Positions 10,517 to 21,050 of a stretch of DNA of 64,000 nucleotides are shown piece after piece. The notes under the pieces were generated by a model that saw only the letters and a program-made list of their open reading frames with translations, was not told the DNA's origin and did not search any database. A program made the position numbers and the translations under genes. This DNA is from Dipteris shenzhenensis (taxonomy: Eukaryota > Polypodiophyta > Polypodiopsida > Gleicheniales): NCBI GenBank assembly GCA_047967505.1, contig CM106538.1; one strand, given 5' to 3'. Position 1 is the stretch's first letter; the number at the start of each line of letters is the position of its first letter.

Positions 10517-11640
10517 ACCGGTCCCGTATGGACCAAGTAGGAAGAGACAAAAACAAGGCCCAAGAGAGTGAGGACAACGCCAAGTGCCACTCCGGTAACT
10601 CAGGTGCAATAAAAAACAAGTCAGCCACCACAAGGTTTTCTCCAGGTTGTTTTTGACACTCCAGAGGCTACGAGCACGGTGCTCAAAGCTGAATTTTTAC
10701 AACTGGGACACAGGAAGATCTTCTTTGATGCCTTTGATACTGGTTTTGACCCAGTGGAGGCAGATAAGAAAATCTTTTTGCTCTTCATCAGATTTCTCGG
10801 GCTTCCCCAGGTTTACCGTCGACTTCTTTCTGTTATTGGGGAGCATTTCGACGCGGTTGCTGAGATCCCACCCCTCCTTGGGTTGCCGTTGACTGCAGCA
10901 GAGGCAACCAAGGCTGATGGGGTACCTAGAGTTAGGGTCCTCCATAAGGATCCCAACCTCACGATGGACCATGTTATGATCTAGCACCCTGATGGTTCCT
11001 TTTTTTGCTAGAGAGGAGAGATTGCAGGCAGGCAGGACCAATGTAGGATTTGCAGGACCATTGGACACTTTGCCAGGGATTGCCCCAGGAAGAAGAAAAG
11101 GCCCAAGAAGCTCTCTGGTACAGTCACCACCCCACGGCCTCGACAGGGGGGTGGTACAAGTCCACCACCTACTCCTTAGCCTCGACAGGGGGGTGGTACC
11201 AGGTCCAGCACCTGCTCCTCGACCTCGACAGGGCAATCCTCCTTAGAGTGGTGGTACAGCTCGCCAGAGTGCTCCTCATCGACTAATCACTCCTTTGGTA
11301 CCTCCACCTTCTACCTCCGGTGCCTCCTGACCTGCAGGGACACCTGTCGCATACCAGCGGGTTCTGGTTGGTGTGTACATTCCACCTTCAGTTCATGAGG
11401 ATACACTAGTGGACTCTATTTCACCTCGGGCTGTTGTCCCTCCAGTCTCACCTCACACAGTTCGAGAGGCTTCAGCTTCGACCTCCTCTCTGGTTGCAGC
11501 TTCTCCCCTGGAACCAGCAGTGCCAGACACTCTCCTCAAGGTAGTAGAGGTCTCCATGGCCATGCAGACATAGGATCATCTAGAGTAGTCCTCACTTCCT
11601 CCCTTGGATAGGGGGAAGGGGATGGTTTACACTATTGATC
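10517..11640 (+). pseudogene. LINE (L1-type) ORF1 with DUF4283-like region and CCHC knuckle
   Basis: ORF1 protein of plant L1 elements binds element RNA. The reading covers the DUF4283-like region (VLKAEFLQLGHRKIFFDAF, then FIRFLGLPQVYRRLL, VIGEHFDAVAEI). A stop at about 10982 precedes the knuckle C-R-I-C-R-T-I-G-H-F-A-R-D-C at 11042-11083 (C-x2-C-x4-H-x4-C), followed by a basic KKKRPKK and a Pro/Gly/Ser-rich tail in shifting frames. No ORF2 follows. The left edge abuts the Copia LTR at 10516. The CCHC is certain; LINE rather than LTR origin follows from the DUF4283-like context. Confidence 0.6.
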
Positions 11641-12664
11641 CTCTTCCCTCATAAGGGATTCTTTGCAGTCCGGTGTCTCTCTTATCTGCCACGTGGCAAG
11701 ACTTTGACCAGTGAGTTATCTTAACCAAACGTACTCAACCAAGGTTTAGAAACTAAACCATGGTTATTTTTTATCCTGCCACATGTCAATCAATTATGCA
11801 TAGCCTTTCAAAAGAGGAAAATGCACACATGTGATGACGATTGAGATGTGGAGCAAGGCGCATCACTGAAGCTCAACCGGATTGCTTGTATGGGCTGTAG
11901 AGAGGTTTATTGGCCATTTGGAGCTATTGTAGAGGTCCTGCATGTGGGGTGGAAACTATAGATTTGTTGCATAGCCACAGAGCCGGTCGTATGAGCATGC
12001 TACAGCTAAGGTCATTGTCTGTTGCTGCAGGTCGGAGATGTTCGGGGCTGTTGCATTGCTTGATGCAACTGAAGGGCCGATGTTGGTTGCGGTGAAGGAG
12101 CCGGGCGAGAAGCTGTAGTCACTGGAGCATTGCGGGTGCAGCCAAAGGTCGACTGTAGCAATTATGCTTGGGATATTAGTCGGCGGCTGCTGTTGGCGCT
12201 TGCCTTGCCTCCCTGCTTTTGTTTTCTGGCTGCTTCATTTCTGAGCCGAGCTGCCTAACTTCGCATAGTTCGTCCAAATCGCACTAATGTCTGTTGCTCA
12301 CATTCCCGAGATGCTTGCTTTGTAGTCTTGATTTGCTAGTGTTGTGTCTGCATCTCATAGGCTATAGGCGTTGTAGTTGTAGAGCTTCGTTGTGGCAGTG
12401 TGTGTGGTCTGTGGCATAGCCTTGGGGCTATAACTTTCTCTTCGGTGCTGAAGCGTTTGCTGAGTGCTAGGTCGTGGCTTAGAGGGGCTTCCAACCATCG
12501 AAGAAGACTTGTTGGAGAGGCTTAGCTTAGATAGAGAAGCTCCCAAAGAACAAGATCTGAGACGTCTCCCTCAGAATTGTGAAGGCTAATGTAGAAAACT
12601 AACCTAGGAGAAAAACATGAGCTCCTAAGACATGCCTACAACTAATCTAGGAGACTAGACCTAA
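11641..12664. other. No assignable gene
   Basis: About 1 kb of mixed-composition sequence between the LINE ORF1 and a PBS. Only short unrecognised frames are present. If the PBS at 12665 belongs to a minus-strand element, the right part of this stretch is that element's internal leader. Confidence 0.3.
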
Positions 12665-12676
12665 GCTCTGATACCA
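12665..12676 (-). other. Primer binding site, initiator tRNA-Met type
   Basis: Minus-strand TGGTATCAGAGC, a perfect match to the plant Copia PBS. The base to its right begins TGACAAAACAGG, a possible LTR terminus (TG). Confidence 0.7.
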
Positions 12677-13114
12677 TGACAAAACAGGTGTGCCTCAGGA
12701 TCTATGGAGCACTCTAAGGTGGATGGAACCTATGTGGAGACATGATGAAGAGAGTGCTCATGACATGTACCTCAAGTCAATTAGGTTCCAAGATAGATTA
12801 GCTTGGACTCATAAAGAGAATCTTGAGATAGTGCAAAGTGCTTGATTGATATTACTTCAAATAAATCTCCCTCCATAGCGAGGTACCTATTGGTGGGGTA
12901 AGGGGTGAGAGACTTCAGATTTCCAGATCATCCATCAAGGATGCCCCCTTGCTTCTTTTCTTTTTTTGTTCATGGTTGAAGCTATGAGTATCTATGTTAG
13001 ATCTCAAGTTGACATCTTTGGGCTGAGACTTCCCATTAGAAGGGAAGAGGAGCTACTTGATAGTGAGCTAGCAGATGACATAGCAGTTTACTTGGATGCC
13101 ACACCACAGACACT
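12677..13114 (-). repeat. Probable LTR remnant next to the PBS
   Basis: Inferred only from position: it starts with TG directly after a PBS. No second copy exists in the window and the far end is not visible. A different LTR begins at about 13115. Confidence 0.35.
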
Positions 13115-13228
13115 TATCTCTCTTTGCCAACATGGACTTAGGTAGTACAGAATGTGTGTGTAGAGTAGCAGCAAAGCTCTGCTTGTACTTGCATAAGGCT
13201 AGGAATAATCCCTCTTAGAAATCCAACC

Positions 13229-13482
13229 TGCATGTTCTACATGCAAGTTCTACATACGATTCCTACATGCAACTCCTACATGCAAGTTCTACATGCAACT
13301 CCTACATGCATGTTCTACATGCAACTCCTACATGCAACTCCTACATGCAACTCCTACATGCGAGTTCTACATGCAACTCCTACATGCAAGTTCTGCACGC
13401 GAGTTCTACATACAACTCCTACATGCAACATGCAACTTGCAACTCCTACATGCAACTTCTATATGCAAGTTCTACATGTAGA
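13229..13482 (+). repeat. 13-bp minisatellite in LTR A
   Basis: Tandem units of the type CTACATGCAACTC / CTACATGCAAGTT, about 19 units. Units alternate between AACTC, AAGTT and GAGTT endings. The block lies in U3, upstream of the TATA box. Confidence 0.85.
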
Positions 13483-13533
13483 GAGAGAATGTCTTACAAT
13501 TCCTACATGCAGAGAGAGAAGCTCTCCAACTTG

Positions 13534-13541
13534 TATAAATA
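13534..13541 (+). promoter_or_regulatory. LTR TATA box (copy A)
   Basis: TATAAATA, in the shared context CTCCAACTTGTATAAATACC. It is conserved at 23655-23662 and 42323-42330, consistent with the LTR promoter. Confidence 0.6.
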
Positions 13542-13671
13542 CCCCATAATGGAATGAAGCCCACACTCTTTGGGGCATTGTGTTAAGTTCTACTTTGGTA
13601 TTCCAAGAAATTGTCTCAAGTGTCCATGCTTCCTTGTACTCCGCATCCAAAAGCATGTCCCAACCTTGCAA

Positions 13672-13790
13672 CTCCTCCTTCCCTCTCCTCCTCCTCCTTC
13701 CTCCTCCTCCCTTCTCCTCGTTCCTCCTCCTCCTCCCCCTCCCTCCTCCTCCTCCCTCCTCCTCCTCCCTCCTCTCTCTTCTTTCCTCCA
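13672..13790 (+). repeat. CCT/CTT-rich tract in LTR A
   Basis: Pyrimidine-only run of CTC and CTT triplets. The same position holds a longer run in copy B (about 23795-24020) and a shorter one in copy C (about 42460-42560), which helps explain the length differences between LTRs. Confidence 0.8.
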
Positions 13791-14244
13791 TGCTCTTACA
13801 CCTTCTTCCTCTCCACTCATATGCTCCCCCTAAACCTTTAGTTCCTCAACCCTTAACCTCCATGATCTACGAGGGAGATGAGTTCTCCACCATGTACTCT
13901 CTTCTAAACCTTGGAACCTCCTTTCGAACTTTGGAACCTCTTTCTAAACCCTGGAACCTCTCTCTAACTCTTAAACTCCTCCTAAATCCTTCAACCCCAA
14001 TGAAGGCAAAAGCCTTCATTACCTCAACCAAGATGATGTGCGTTCCTTTCACACATGCATACACTATGTTTGCTTACCACACTTAATCCTACGTCTCTCA
14101 CCGAAATACGACTCGAGGTCCTAAGCTACACGTATACTACAAATGACAACCCCGATATATCTGTAGGTGACAAAAAGCCTCGGAACCCTACATACTGATA
14201 ATACCTTGCTCTTCTTGTGGAAGCCATGGGAAAGAGCCAGCAGT

Positions 14245-14263
14245 TGGTGCCATTGTCGGGGAG
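14245..14263 (+). other. Primer binding site, tRNA-Asp type
   Basis: TGGTGCCATTGTCGGGGAG, 2 bases after the LTR end. It matches the plant Gypsy tRNA-Asp PBS consensus TGGCGCCGTTGCCGGGGAG at 16 of 19 positions. All three differences are C-to-T or G-to-A transitions, as methylated-DNA decay would give. Confidence 0.7.
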
Positions 14264-14880
14264 ACTAGCGTCTCAAGAAACGAGTAAACATACGCAGGTA
14301 TGTGTAAAAAACAAACTACTATGAATTTTCACGAACATAACACTCAAAGGCAAGGAGACTAAAATTTTTTCCAACTCTAGCAAAACATATCTACCCCAAG
14401 CATCAACCTTGGGTTACTACCTTAAGAAATTTTCTTTATTTCTAAAAAAGAAGCCACTTGATAAATAAATCAGGCTAGGTAGTGGACTGGAATGCATAGA
14501 GCTTGCAATTTCGATCATTTCACCTTTTTGCAGAAGAGCTTTGAACTGAGCTAACCACCATGAAAAGTTGTGACTCGGAAAGAGTTTAGGGTTTAACCTA
14601 AACCTACACCCATTTCCTATAAAAACCCACTCCACCCCCTCATTCTTCTTCTTTCACATCTTGCCTCCATCTTCTTCCCCATTTCGAGCCCTACGCAAGA
14701 CACTCCCCCTCTCCATCGACCACCACCCTACTCCCATCCTCACATGGTGAGCCTCATCTCGCAGTCATAACTTAGCCATCCACCCACCGTCCATTCGTAC
14801 TCAACAATCCCGTTACATCGAGAAAGACTTGGAGAGCGTTCAAGTGACTATCTCTTCCTCCCTTTGGATTTCTGTCAAGT
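14264..14880 (+). other. Gypsy leader remnant, no gene
   Basis: Begins as the internal leader of the element with LTR A. No gag frame is recognisable. A possible TATA box (CCTATAAAAACCC) lies near 14620, followed by a pyrimidine-rich stretch that grades into the low-complexity tract. Confidence 0.4.
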
Positions 14881-15438
14881 TTTTTTCTTTTTTCCCCCCT
14901 CCCCTCCACCATTCCTCCCTCCATCCCCCCTCCATTCCCCCCCCCCCCCCATCTCCACCACCCCCCTTCCACTACCACACCACCCCCTCACCCTCCAACC
15001 CCCCCCCCCTTTCCCCCCTCCCTCCTCCATCAAAACCCCCCCCCCCTCTACCACCACCCCTCCATCTCCTCCACCACCTCCCCCCTCTCCATCCCCCCCA
15101 CCATGACCCCCCCCCCCCCCTCCTCCATCTCCACCCCCCCCCCCTCCATCTACACCCCTCCCCCTTCCCCCCTCCTCCATCTCCACCACCCCCCTCCCCC
15201 CCCTCCATCCTCCTCCATCACCACCCCCCTCACCCCCCCACCCCCTCCACACCTTCCCCTCACCATCCCCTCCATCCCCCCCCCTCCATCCACCCCACCC
15301 CCCCCCCACCCCCCCGTTTCCCCCCCCTTCCTTCCACCATCTCCACCACCACCCCCTCTCCCCCTTCTCCCCCTCCATCCACCCCCCCCCCTCCACCACC
15401 CTCCCTTCTCCATCTCCACCATCCCCCCTCCCCCTCCC

Positions 15439-15513
<75 letters not shown>

Positions 15514-15555
15514 CCCTCCCCTCCCTCTCTCTTTTCTCTCGTTCTCTCTCTACCC

Positions 15556-15609
<54 letters not shown>

Positions 15610-15674
15610 CCCCCCTCTCTCTTCTAACCCCCCCTCTTCTTCTCCCCTCCCCTCCCTCTTCTTCTTCTTCCCCC

Positions 15675-15713
<39 letters not shown>

Positions 15714-15720
15714 ATTTTCC
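14881..15720. repeat. C-rich then (CT)n low-complexity tract, part 1
   Basis: Up to about 15445 the strand is almost pure C/T/A with long C runs and CCACC/CTCCAT units. From 15449 it becomes long (CT)n interrupted by CCCTCC and TCTCGTTCT blocks. Long proline- and serine-rich frames here (such as 14829-16277) are products of composition, not genes. Confidence 0.9.
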
Positions 15721-15925
15721 CCCCCTCGCCAACCACTAAGGCCTCTCTAATTAAAAGGGCTTACAAGCCCTTAGAGAAGGGCAGCGCCTGCAGTACGGTG
15801 CATTGCCTGTCGACAGCAGTGCAGCCAGTCGCTAGCAGTGGCACGCATAGAGCCACCAGCGGCGACGTGCACAGAGGTGCCAACCCCGCCATTTCCACCT
15901 CCGCCCATGCCTTCGACTGCCTCCC
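15721..15925. other. Unique island inside the CT tract
   Basis: About 200 bp of ordinary complexity, GC-rich, with an inverted repeat AAGGGCTT-AC-AAGCCCTT near 15757-15774. It separates two similar C-rich/CT modules. No gene recognised. Confidence 0.6.
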
Positions 15926-16014
15926 CCCTTCTCCCCCTCCATCCACCCCCCCCCCCCCTCCACCACCCTCCCTTCTCCATCTCCACCGTCCCCCCTCTCC
16001 AGCCCCCCTCCCCT

Positions 16015-16072
<58 letters not shown>

Positions 16073-16112
16073 CCTCCCTCCCTCTCTCTTTTCTCTCGTT
16101 CTCTCTCTACCC

Positions 16113-16163
<51 letters not shown>

Positions 16164-16208
16164 TCCCCCTCTCTCTCTTTTCTCTCTTTCTCTCTCTCTT
16201 CTTCCCCC

Positions 16209-16250
<42 letters not shown>
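15926..16250. repeat. C-rich then (CT)n tract, part 2 (duplicate module)
   Basis: Repeats the order seen at about 15364-15650: CTTCTCCCCCTCCATCCACC, CTCCACCACCCTCCC, (CT)n, CTCTTTTCTCTCGTTCTC, CTACCCCCATCTCT. The offset is about 555 bp, so the module was duplicated. Confidence 0.75.
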
Positions 16251-16254
<4 letters not shown>

Positions 16255-16255
16255 A

Positions 16256-16439
16256 GCTGGATAGTACAATGTACTAAGGTATTAGTGAGACTATCTTTCA
16301 TCCTTGCCACATGTGCATGACCTCTTGCAAGTTCATCAAAGACAACAAAAGATGCATTTGTAATGTAGACTGTCGTAGATGAATTGGCAATAAAACATGC
16401 TGCTAGAATCACATCATTTGTATTTGTTAAATGACACAG
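16256..16439 (-). repeat. Inverted single unit of the 18.2-19.2 kb repeat
   Basis: On the minus strand it shares the order of the 18.24-18.41 kb unit (AATGATGTGATT..., ...GTATTACAAATGCATC..., ...ATGGATGAAAGATA...CTCACTAA). It ends at 16439, where a Copia LTR begins. Confidence 0.65.
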
Positions 16440-16978
16440 TGTAGCAGAACAGAAACTGAAGAAAGAATAGAGAGTACACAACAAACTGAAGACGAAAAAA
16501 ATTTTCCTTCAATACTGATGTAGTGTACAGATGATGGCTCCGTCCACCCGTGCGCTCCCGCAGTGGAGCTTAGATGGTGATCTAGATAGATACTAGGTGA
16601 AGAGCTACTAGCTAGAAGATCTGATTTGATCTGAACCAATATGATACAATGGACTAGGGAGGTTGCCTCTTTATAGCTATGAGGGCGGTAGTCGGATCAA
16701 TGTAGTCGATGGAACCGACCAATCAACGTAGTCAGTGAAGCCGACTAGTCAATCTAGTTGGTCCATGGAATATTCCCAGCAAGAATAAGGGCTCCCACAC
16801 AATCACCTTTCTACCATCAACAGTCTCATTGTTGATAAACCTCATCTGACATGCAAGTCAGGATCAATCCAGTGTCTCGGGCTCACACATGGCTTCTCCT
16901 CATATGGGGGCCTTACAACTTGAGCACCTTGGACCACTGGTGGTTACCAGGAGGGTGGCGCATTGAGCATATCTAACA
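16440..16978 (-). repeat. 3' LTR of a third Copia (539 bp)
   Basis: Minus-strand limits TGTTAGATATGC at 16978 and CTGCTACA at 16440 (TG...CA). It directly follows the PPT and RNase H of the same element. A TATA box, TATAAAG, is at 16669-16675 on the minus strand, in the expected middle of the LTR. Confidence 0.7.
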
Positions 16979-16991
16979 CCCGCCCTCAATG
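16979..16991 (-). promoter_or_regulatory. Polypurine tract of the third Copia
   Basis: Minus-strand CATTGAGGGCGGG abutting the LTR start; near-identical to the tract at 2247-2259. Confidence 0.65.
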
Positions 16992-17581
16992 TCCACCCGT
17001 AGGTGAACTACATTCTCAACCCAATGCCGAGTCTCTGAAGGTGAAAGCTGATCCTTCCCGAGTGCCTTGGTGAAGATATCTGTTTCATTTTGCTCTGTTG
17101 GACAGTAGACCAATTCCACTATCCCGTCCTCGATCAAATCACGCACATAGTGATACTGAATCTCTATATGTTTTGCGCACGCATGAAACACTGGATTTTT
17201 AGCAATGGCCATGCAACTTTGATTGTCGCACCTCAGCACAGTTGCCTCATCCTCTTGCACTCCCATGTGCCATAAGATCCTCCTTAGCCACACCGCTTCA
17301 TAAGCGGCAAAACATGCTACCTTGTACTCAGCCTCGGTAGAAGACAATGCTACTATTCGTTGTTTCTTACTGATCCAAGAGAAGATACCTAAACCTAAAG
17401 AGAAACAAGACCCAGAAACTAATTTCTTGGAATCAACATCTCCAGCCCAATCTGAGTCACAATGACCAGCCAAGGAAGTGCTCATACCATAAGTGATGCC
17501 ATAATCAAGAGTGCCCTTCACATACCTGAGCACCCACATCCCTGCATTCCAATGATTCTCCCGGGGCTTATTGGATGGCAA
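16992..17581 (-). pseudogene. Copia RNase H, 5'-truncated
   Basis: RNase H degrades the RNA strand during cDNA synthesis. The translation starts SNKPRENHWNAGMWVLRY and continues through HCDSDWAGD, IVALSSTEAEYKVACFA, LRCDNQSCMAIAKNPVFHA, HIEIQYHYVRDL and CPTEQNETDIFTKALGKDQL, the complete RNase H end of a Copia polyprotein in one open frame. RT is absent; the element is truncated at about 17581. It is about 75-80% similar by eye to the copy at 2500-3000, so it is a related but separate insertion. Confidence 0.85.
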
Positions 17582-18229
17582 ATAAAATGTACAAGAGCGA
17601 ACTTACTTGATTTTGATGTCAGGTACTTTGAACACCATCCTCATTCATTGTTAGCAGAATCTGAATAACCAGCCTTATATGTTGATATCAATGATGATTC
17701 AGGGTTTTATGCAAGGAAATAACTCGGGGGGTGCACAAACCCTATGATTCACAGGTGTTCAACGAGTATTTTAAAAACCCGTCCACTAAAAAATTTCTCC
17801 TAATAAAACCACCCCTCTTTTCTTATGAACAATGGATTTTTTTCTAAAGTTGAATTTAGAAACCCCTCTTGTTATTTTTTTTCAAAAAGTTGAATTAAAA
17901 TACCCCTCCTTTTGAATGCACATGGTACATTAAAAATTTTGAGGTGAATCCCCCAAGGGAAATAAGGTCTATGTGGTGTTGTTTTCAAGGCATTTTTCCT
18001 ATAGTTGTAGCCTACCCATTTTGAAGAAATCTAGAGACATTCCTGCTTCTTGTCACCTTCAACACCGTCAACATCCTTCAAGTTTGCTCTCACCTTCTCT
18101 ACCTTTGTATTGTCTATTAGCACTATTCGCATTTAGAACTTGTCATAACTCCTTGCTAATAATACGGCCAATCTCACTAGCAAGCTATAGGGAAACAATG
18201 TGAAATTGTGGGTGTCAATTGGGGAAAAG
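17582..18229. other. No assignable gene
   Basis: AT-rich in its middle part, with runs such as TTTTTTTC and CCCCTC. No motif or frame recognised. Confidence 0.3.
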
Positions 18230-19205
18230 GATAGACATGTTAATGCAAACGATTTGATTCCAGTAGCCTGTTTTGTTGCCACATCATCTATGGCAGTCTG
18301 TATTACAAGTGCATCTTCTATTGCCTTCAATAAACTTGCAAGAAGTCATGCACAAGTGGAATGGATGAAAGATATTGTCTCACTGACACATTACTATAGT
18401 TTTTTGTCCAGCCAATGATGTGATTCGAGCAGCTTGTTTTACTGTCATGTCATCTATGGCAGTCTGTATTACAAATGCATCTTCTGTTCTCTTCAAGAGG
18501 TCAAGCACAGGTGGCATAGATGAAGATACTATCTCACTAACACCTTACTACAGTGTATTGTCCAGCCCTTGTTAATGCAAATGATGTGATTACAACATCC
18601 TGTTTTGTTGCCATTTCATCTATAGCAGTCTCTATTACGGTACACATTCATAGCAGCATGCTGATCCACGATTATCAGCAATTCCAACAGCCACTTTTGT
18701 GCCACTGCATCTATGGCAATCCAATGATGTGATTCTAGTAGCCTGTTTTACTGCCATGTCATCTATGGCAGTCTGTATTACAAATGCATCTTTTGTTGTC
18801 TTCAATAAACTTGCAAGAGGTCATGCATAAGTGGCATGGATGAAAGATACTATCTCACTAACACATTACTATAGTGTACTGTCCAACCAATGATGTGATT
18901 CCAGTAGCCTGTTTTATTGTCATGTCATGTATGGTAGCCTGTATTACAAATGCATCTTCTGTTCTCTTCGATAAAATTGCAAGAGGTCAAGCACAGGTGG
19001 CATGGATGAAGATATTGTCTCACTAACGCCTTACTCCAGTGTACTGTCCAATCCTTGTTGATGCAAATGATGTAATTACAGCAGCTATTATGGTGCCATT
19101 TCATCTATAGCAATATTCATTACGGTACATATTCACTACGGCATGCTGATCCGTGATTACTAACGATTCCAGCAGCCTGTTTTGCTGCCACTTCCAGTCT
19201 GTACA
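18230..19205 (+). repeat. Higher-order tandem repeat, about 6 units
   Basis: Units of roughly 145-172 bp starting (A)ATGATGTGATTCCAGTAGCC start near 18240, 18412, 18570, 18720, 18889 and 19058. Two unit types occur. The long type (GTATTACAAATGCATCTTCT...CTCACTAACACCTTACT...TGTCCAGCC) is at units 1, 2, 4 and 5. The other (CATTTCATCTATAGCA...CATGCTGATCC) is at units 3 and 6. Units 2-3 and 5-6 repeat the same order about 478 bp apart. A lone inverted unit is at 16256-16439. Confidence 0.75.
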
Positions 19206-20580
19206 TATGTGCTGTTTGGCTCTAGTTTCTCAAGTTGTGCTCATCATTTCAATAAAAATGAGTGCTCTTCCCTTATGTTGGTGTTGATATAAATAAAATC
19301 TCTCATTGCACTATAAAGGGGGAGTGATAAGCATAGGTAGACTGCTTGTTGTGCAATAATATGGTGTGTGTTTAATATTGTGGTGACAACATTTTGTATC
19401 TTAGACATTGACACTAGAAATATGCTTCAACAACCTGCTGAGTGCTTCAACACCCAAAACAAGCTTGAGCGACGTACTGAGCAAGCTTGAGCTCAGAAGT
19501 TCAAAAGCGTATCCAAGTTTAAAAGTGAAAGACGTAAATGGAATTGAAACATTTTAGGCGCATGCATGAGAATCTGTGCATGTGCATGTGCATGATCCCA
19601 AATTTGTACGCAATAATAATTTGCATGCACACTAATGAGAAATCTATACTAATAGCATTCTACACTAGTACTACTACATTCTTGCTAATAGTACATACAC
19701 CATAGCATGATTTCACCCATGGGAGCATGGGAAACAATAGATGTGACCATGTAGAACTAATAATGTAGAATTGAAAAAATAGATTTGACCCATGGCTAAA
19801 TGTTTAATCCATCATTTCCTTTTAACATGTGGATGTATGCTCCAAAATCAAGCAAAATGCATGTAGGAGAAGTCCCCCCCTTTAGATGAGCTCCAGGTGT
19901 TGTGGGGCTGAGTTCAAAAAGTAGTATGGCTCAAATACATCTACAAGTAGCCTTATTGTGGGGCAAGAGAATTGAACCTCCTCAACCAACTTCACAACTA
20001 CCTTTTACAAAACAAGGAGTTGGTAGGGTCTAGGAGTAATCCAAATATTCTCAAGAGCCTTTTAACCATGCTTGAAGTGCATGGAATAGAGGTGGCAAGA
20101 ATTAGCATGCAGTTCATACTTGTCTACAGGAATAGGATCTTTGTGTTGAGTAGACTAGACCCCTTCCCCTAATGTTGATAGCCCAAAATAAATGCCCAAC
20201 AAATGTCTTTTGATGCTCTCTTTAATCTAGACATCATTCAATTCTATCTTCAAATCCATAACTGATGCTCAATGTTGAGCTCTGTGATATGTATTCGCAA
20301 ATATATTTTCTCACTGCTTTTCGTCTCCAAACAAATCTCGTCATGTTGTGATGTAAGACCTTGCAAAGTAGTACCTTACAAAATGTGAAGTAAACCAACC
20401 TAAGCATTGCATTTCGTACTCAGTAAAACTATGCTCTTAAAATGACATTTCAATTTTCAAATGAGGAGGGGAGCATGGAAATTGCAAATCCCAAACTTGA
20501 ATATAGAATGTGTGGGGGAAGGTATATCTCCATGGATTGGCCAAGGAATTAAATCGATGGGAATTAATTCGGGAATTAAA
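19206..20580. other. No assignable gene; possible PPT-LTR junction
   Basis: At 19312-19324 the sequence ATAAAGGGGGAG followed by TGATAAGC resembles a polypurine tract and LTR start on the + strand, but no coding region or second LTR supports it. The remainder is unassigned, moderately AT-rich sequence. Confidence 0.25.
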
Positions 20581-20830
20581 AACTATTAAAACATTTTTTA
20601 AAAATAAAATTCTCTATAAAATTCAAGAATTTAATTCGGATGACCGGTTGACCAACTAATGCCATACCCCAGGGTAGTTTGGATAGTACCTTGGGGTACT
20701 ATCCAAACTATTAAAACGTTTTTTTTGAATAAAATTCTCTATAAAATTTAGGAATTTAATTTGGATGACCGGTTGATTGGCTAATGCCATACCCCAGGGT
20801 AGTTTGGATAGTACTTTAGGGTACTTTGAG
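20581..20830 (+). repeat. Tandem duplication, period 125 bp
   Basis: 20581-20705 and 20706-20830 share AACTATTAAAAC, AATAAAATTCTCTATAAAAT, GGATGACCGGTTGA and GCCATACCCCAGGGTAG. The right side continues into a stretch rich in GGTACTTTG/AAGGTAC motifs to about 20990. Confidence 0.8.
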
Positions 20831-21050
20831 TTTCATAAGGTACTTCAAAGGTACAATATGGTACTTTTTGTTCAACATACCTTGGGGTACTTTGACTTCT
20901 ACAATGTAATTTAGATGGTATGTTTGGGTACTTTGATTTTGTAAGGTACATCAAAAGGTACAATCTAGTACCTTGAAGAGGTACCAAGAGGTTAGTTGTA
21001 GATTACCATAGGGGGAGGTGTTGGTAGGGTTGTCACTCAAAAAAATTTAC

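Larger units (their letters stand above)
13115..14242 (+). repeat. Gypsy-family LTR copy A (5' LTR)
   Basis: One of four copies in the window (also 23156-24567, 41947-42998 and a minus fragment at 27436-27723). Shared order: GCCAACATGGACTTAGGTAG start block, a 13-bp minisatellite, TATA box, a CT-rich tract, a 20-bp CCTTGGAACCTCCTTCTAAA repeat block, and the end GGGAAAGAGCCA(A/G)CA. A tRNA-Asp-type PBS follows at once, so this copy is a 5' LTR. Its first bases are diverged from the TGTTGTCTCTGTGCC start of the others. Confidence 0.8.

Noticed and set aside
10697-11236. 179-aa minus-strand frame
   Set aside because: Shadow of the LINE ORF1 on the + strand, which has recognisable CCHC and DUF4283-like patterns.
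13229-13560. Repeated Cys/His/Thr-rich frames (MQLLHASSTC-type) in the LTR arrays
   Set aside because: All three frames of the 13-bp minisatellite are open because the unit lacks stops; units vary in a way that ignores codon structure.
14829-16320. Long proline- and serine-rich open frames (up to 482 aa) and Gly/Glu-Arg-rich frames on the other strand
   Set aside because: They are translations of C-rich and (CT)n low-complexity DNA. Every frame is open because stop codons cannot occur in such sequence; no domain is present.
19312-19330. PPT plus LTR start of another Copia
   Set aside because: No RNase H upstream, no second LTR and no PBS; the resemblance is one short purine run.
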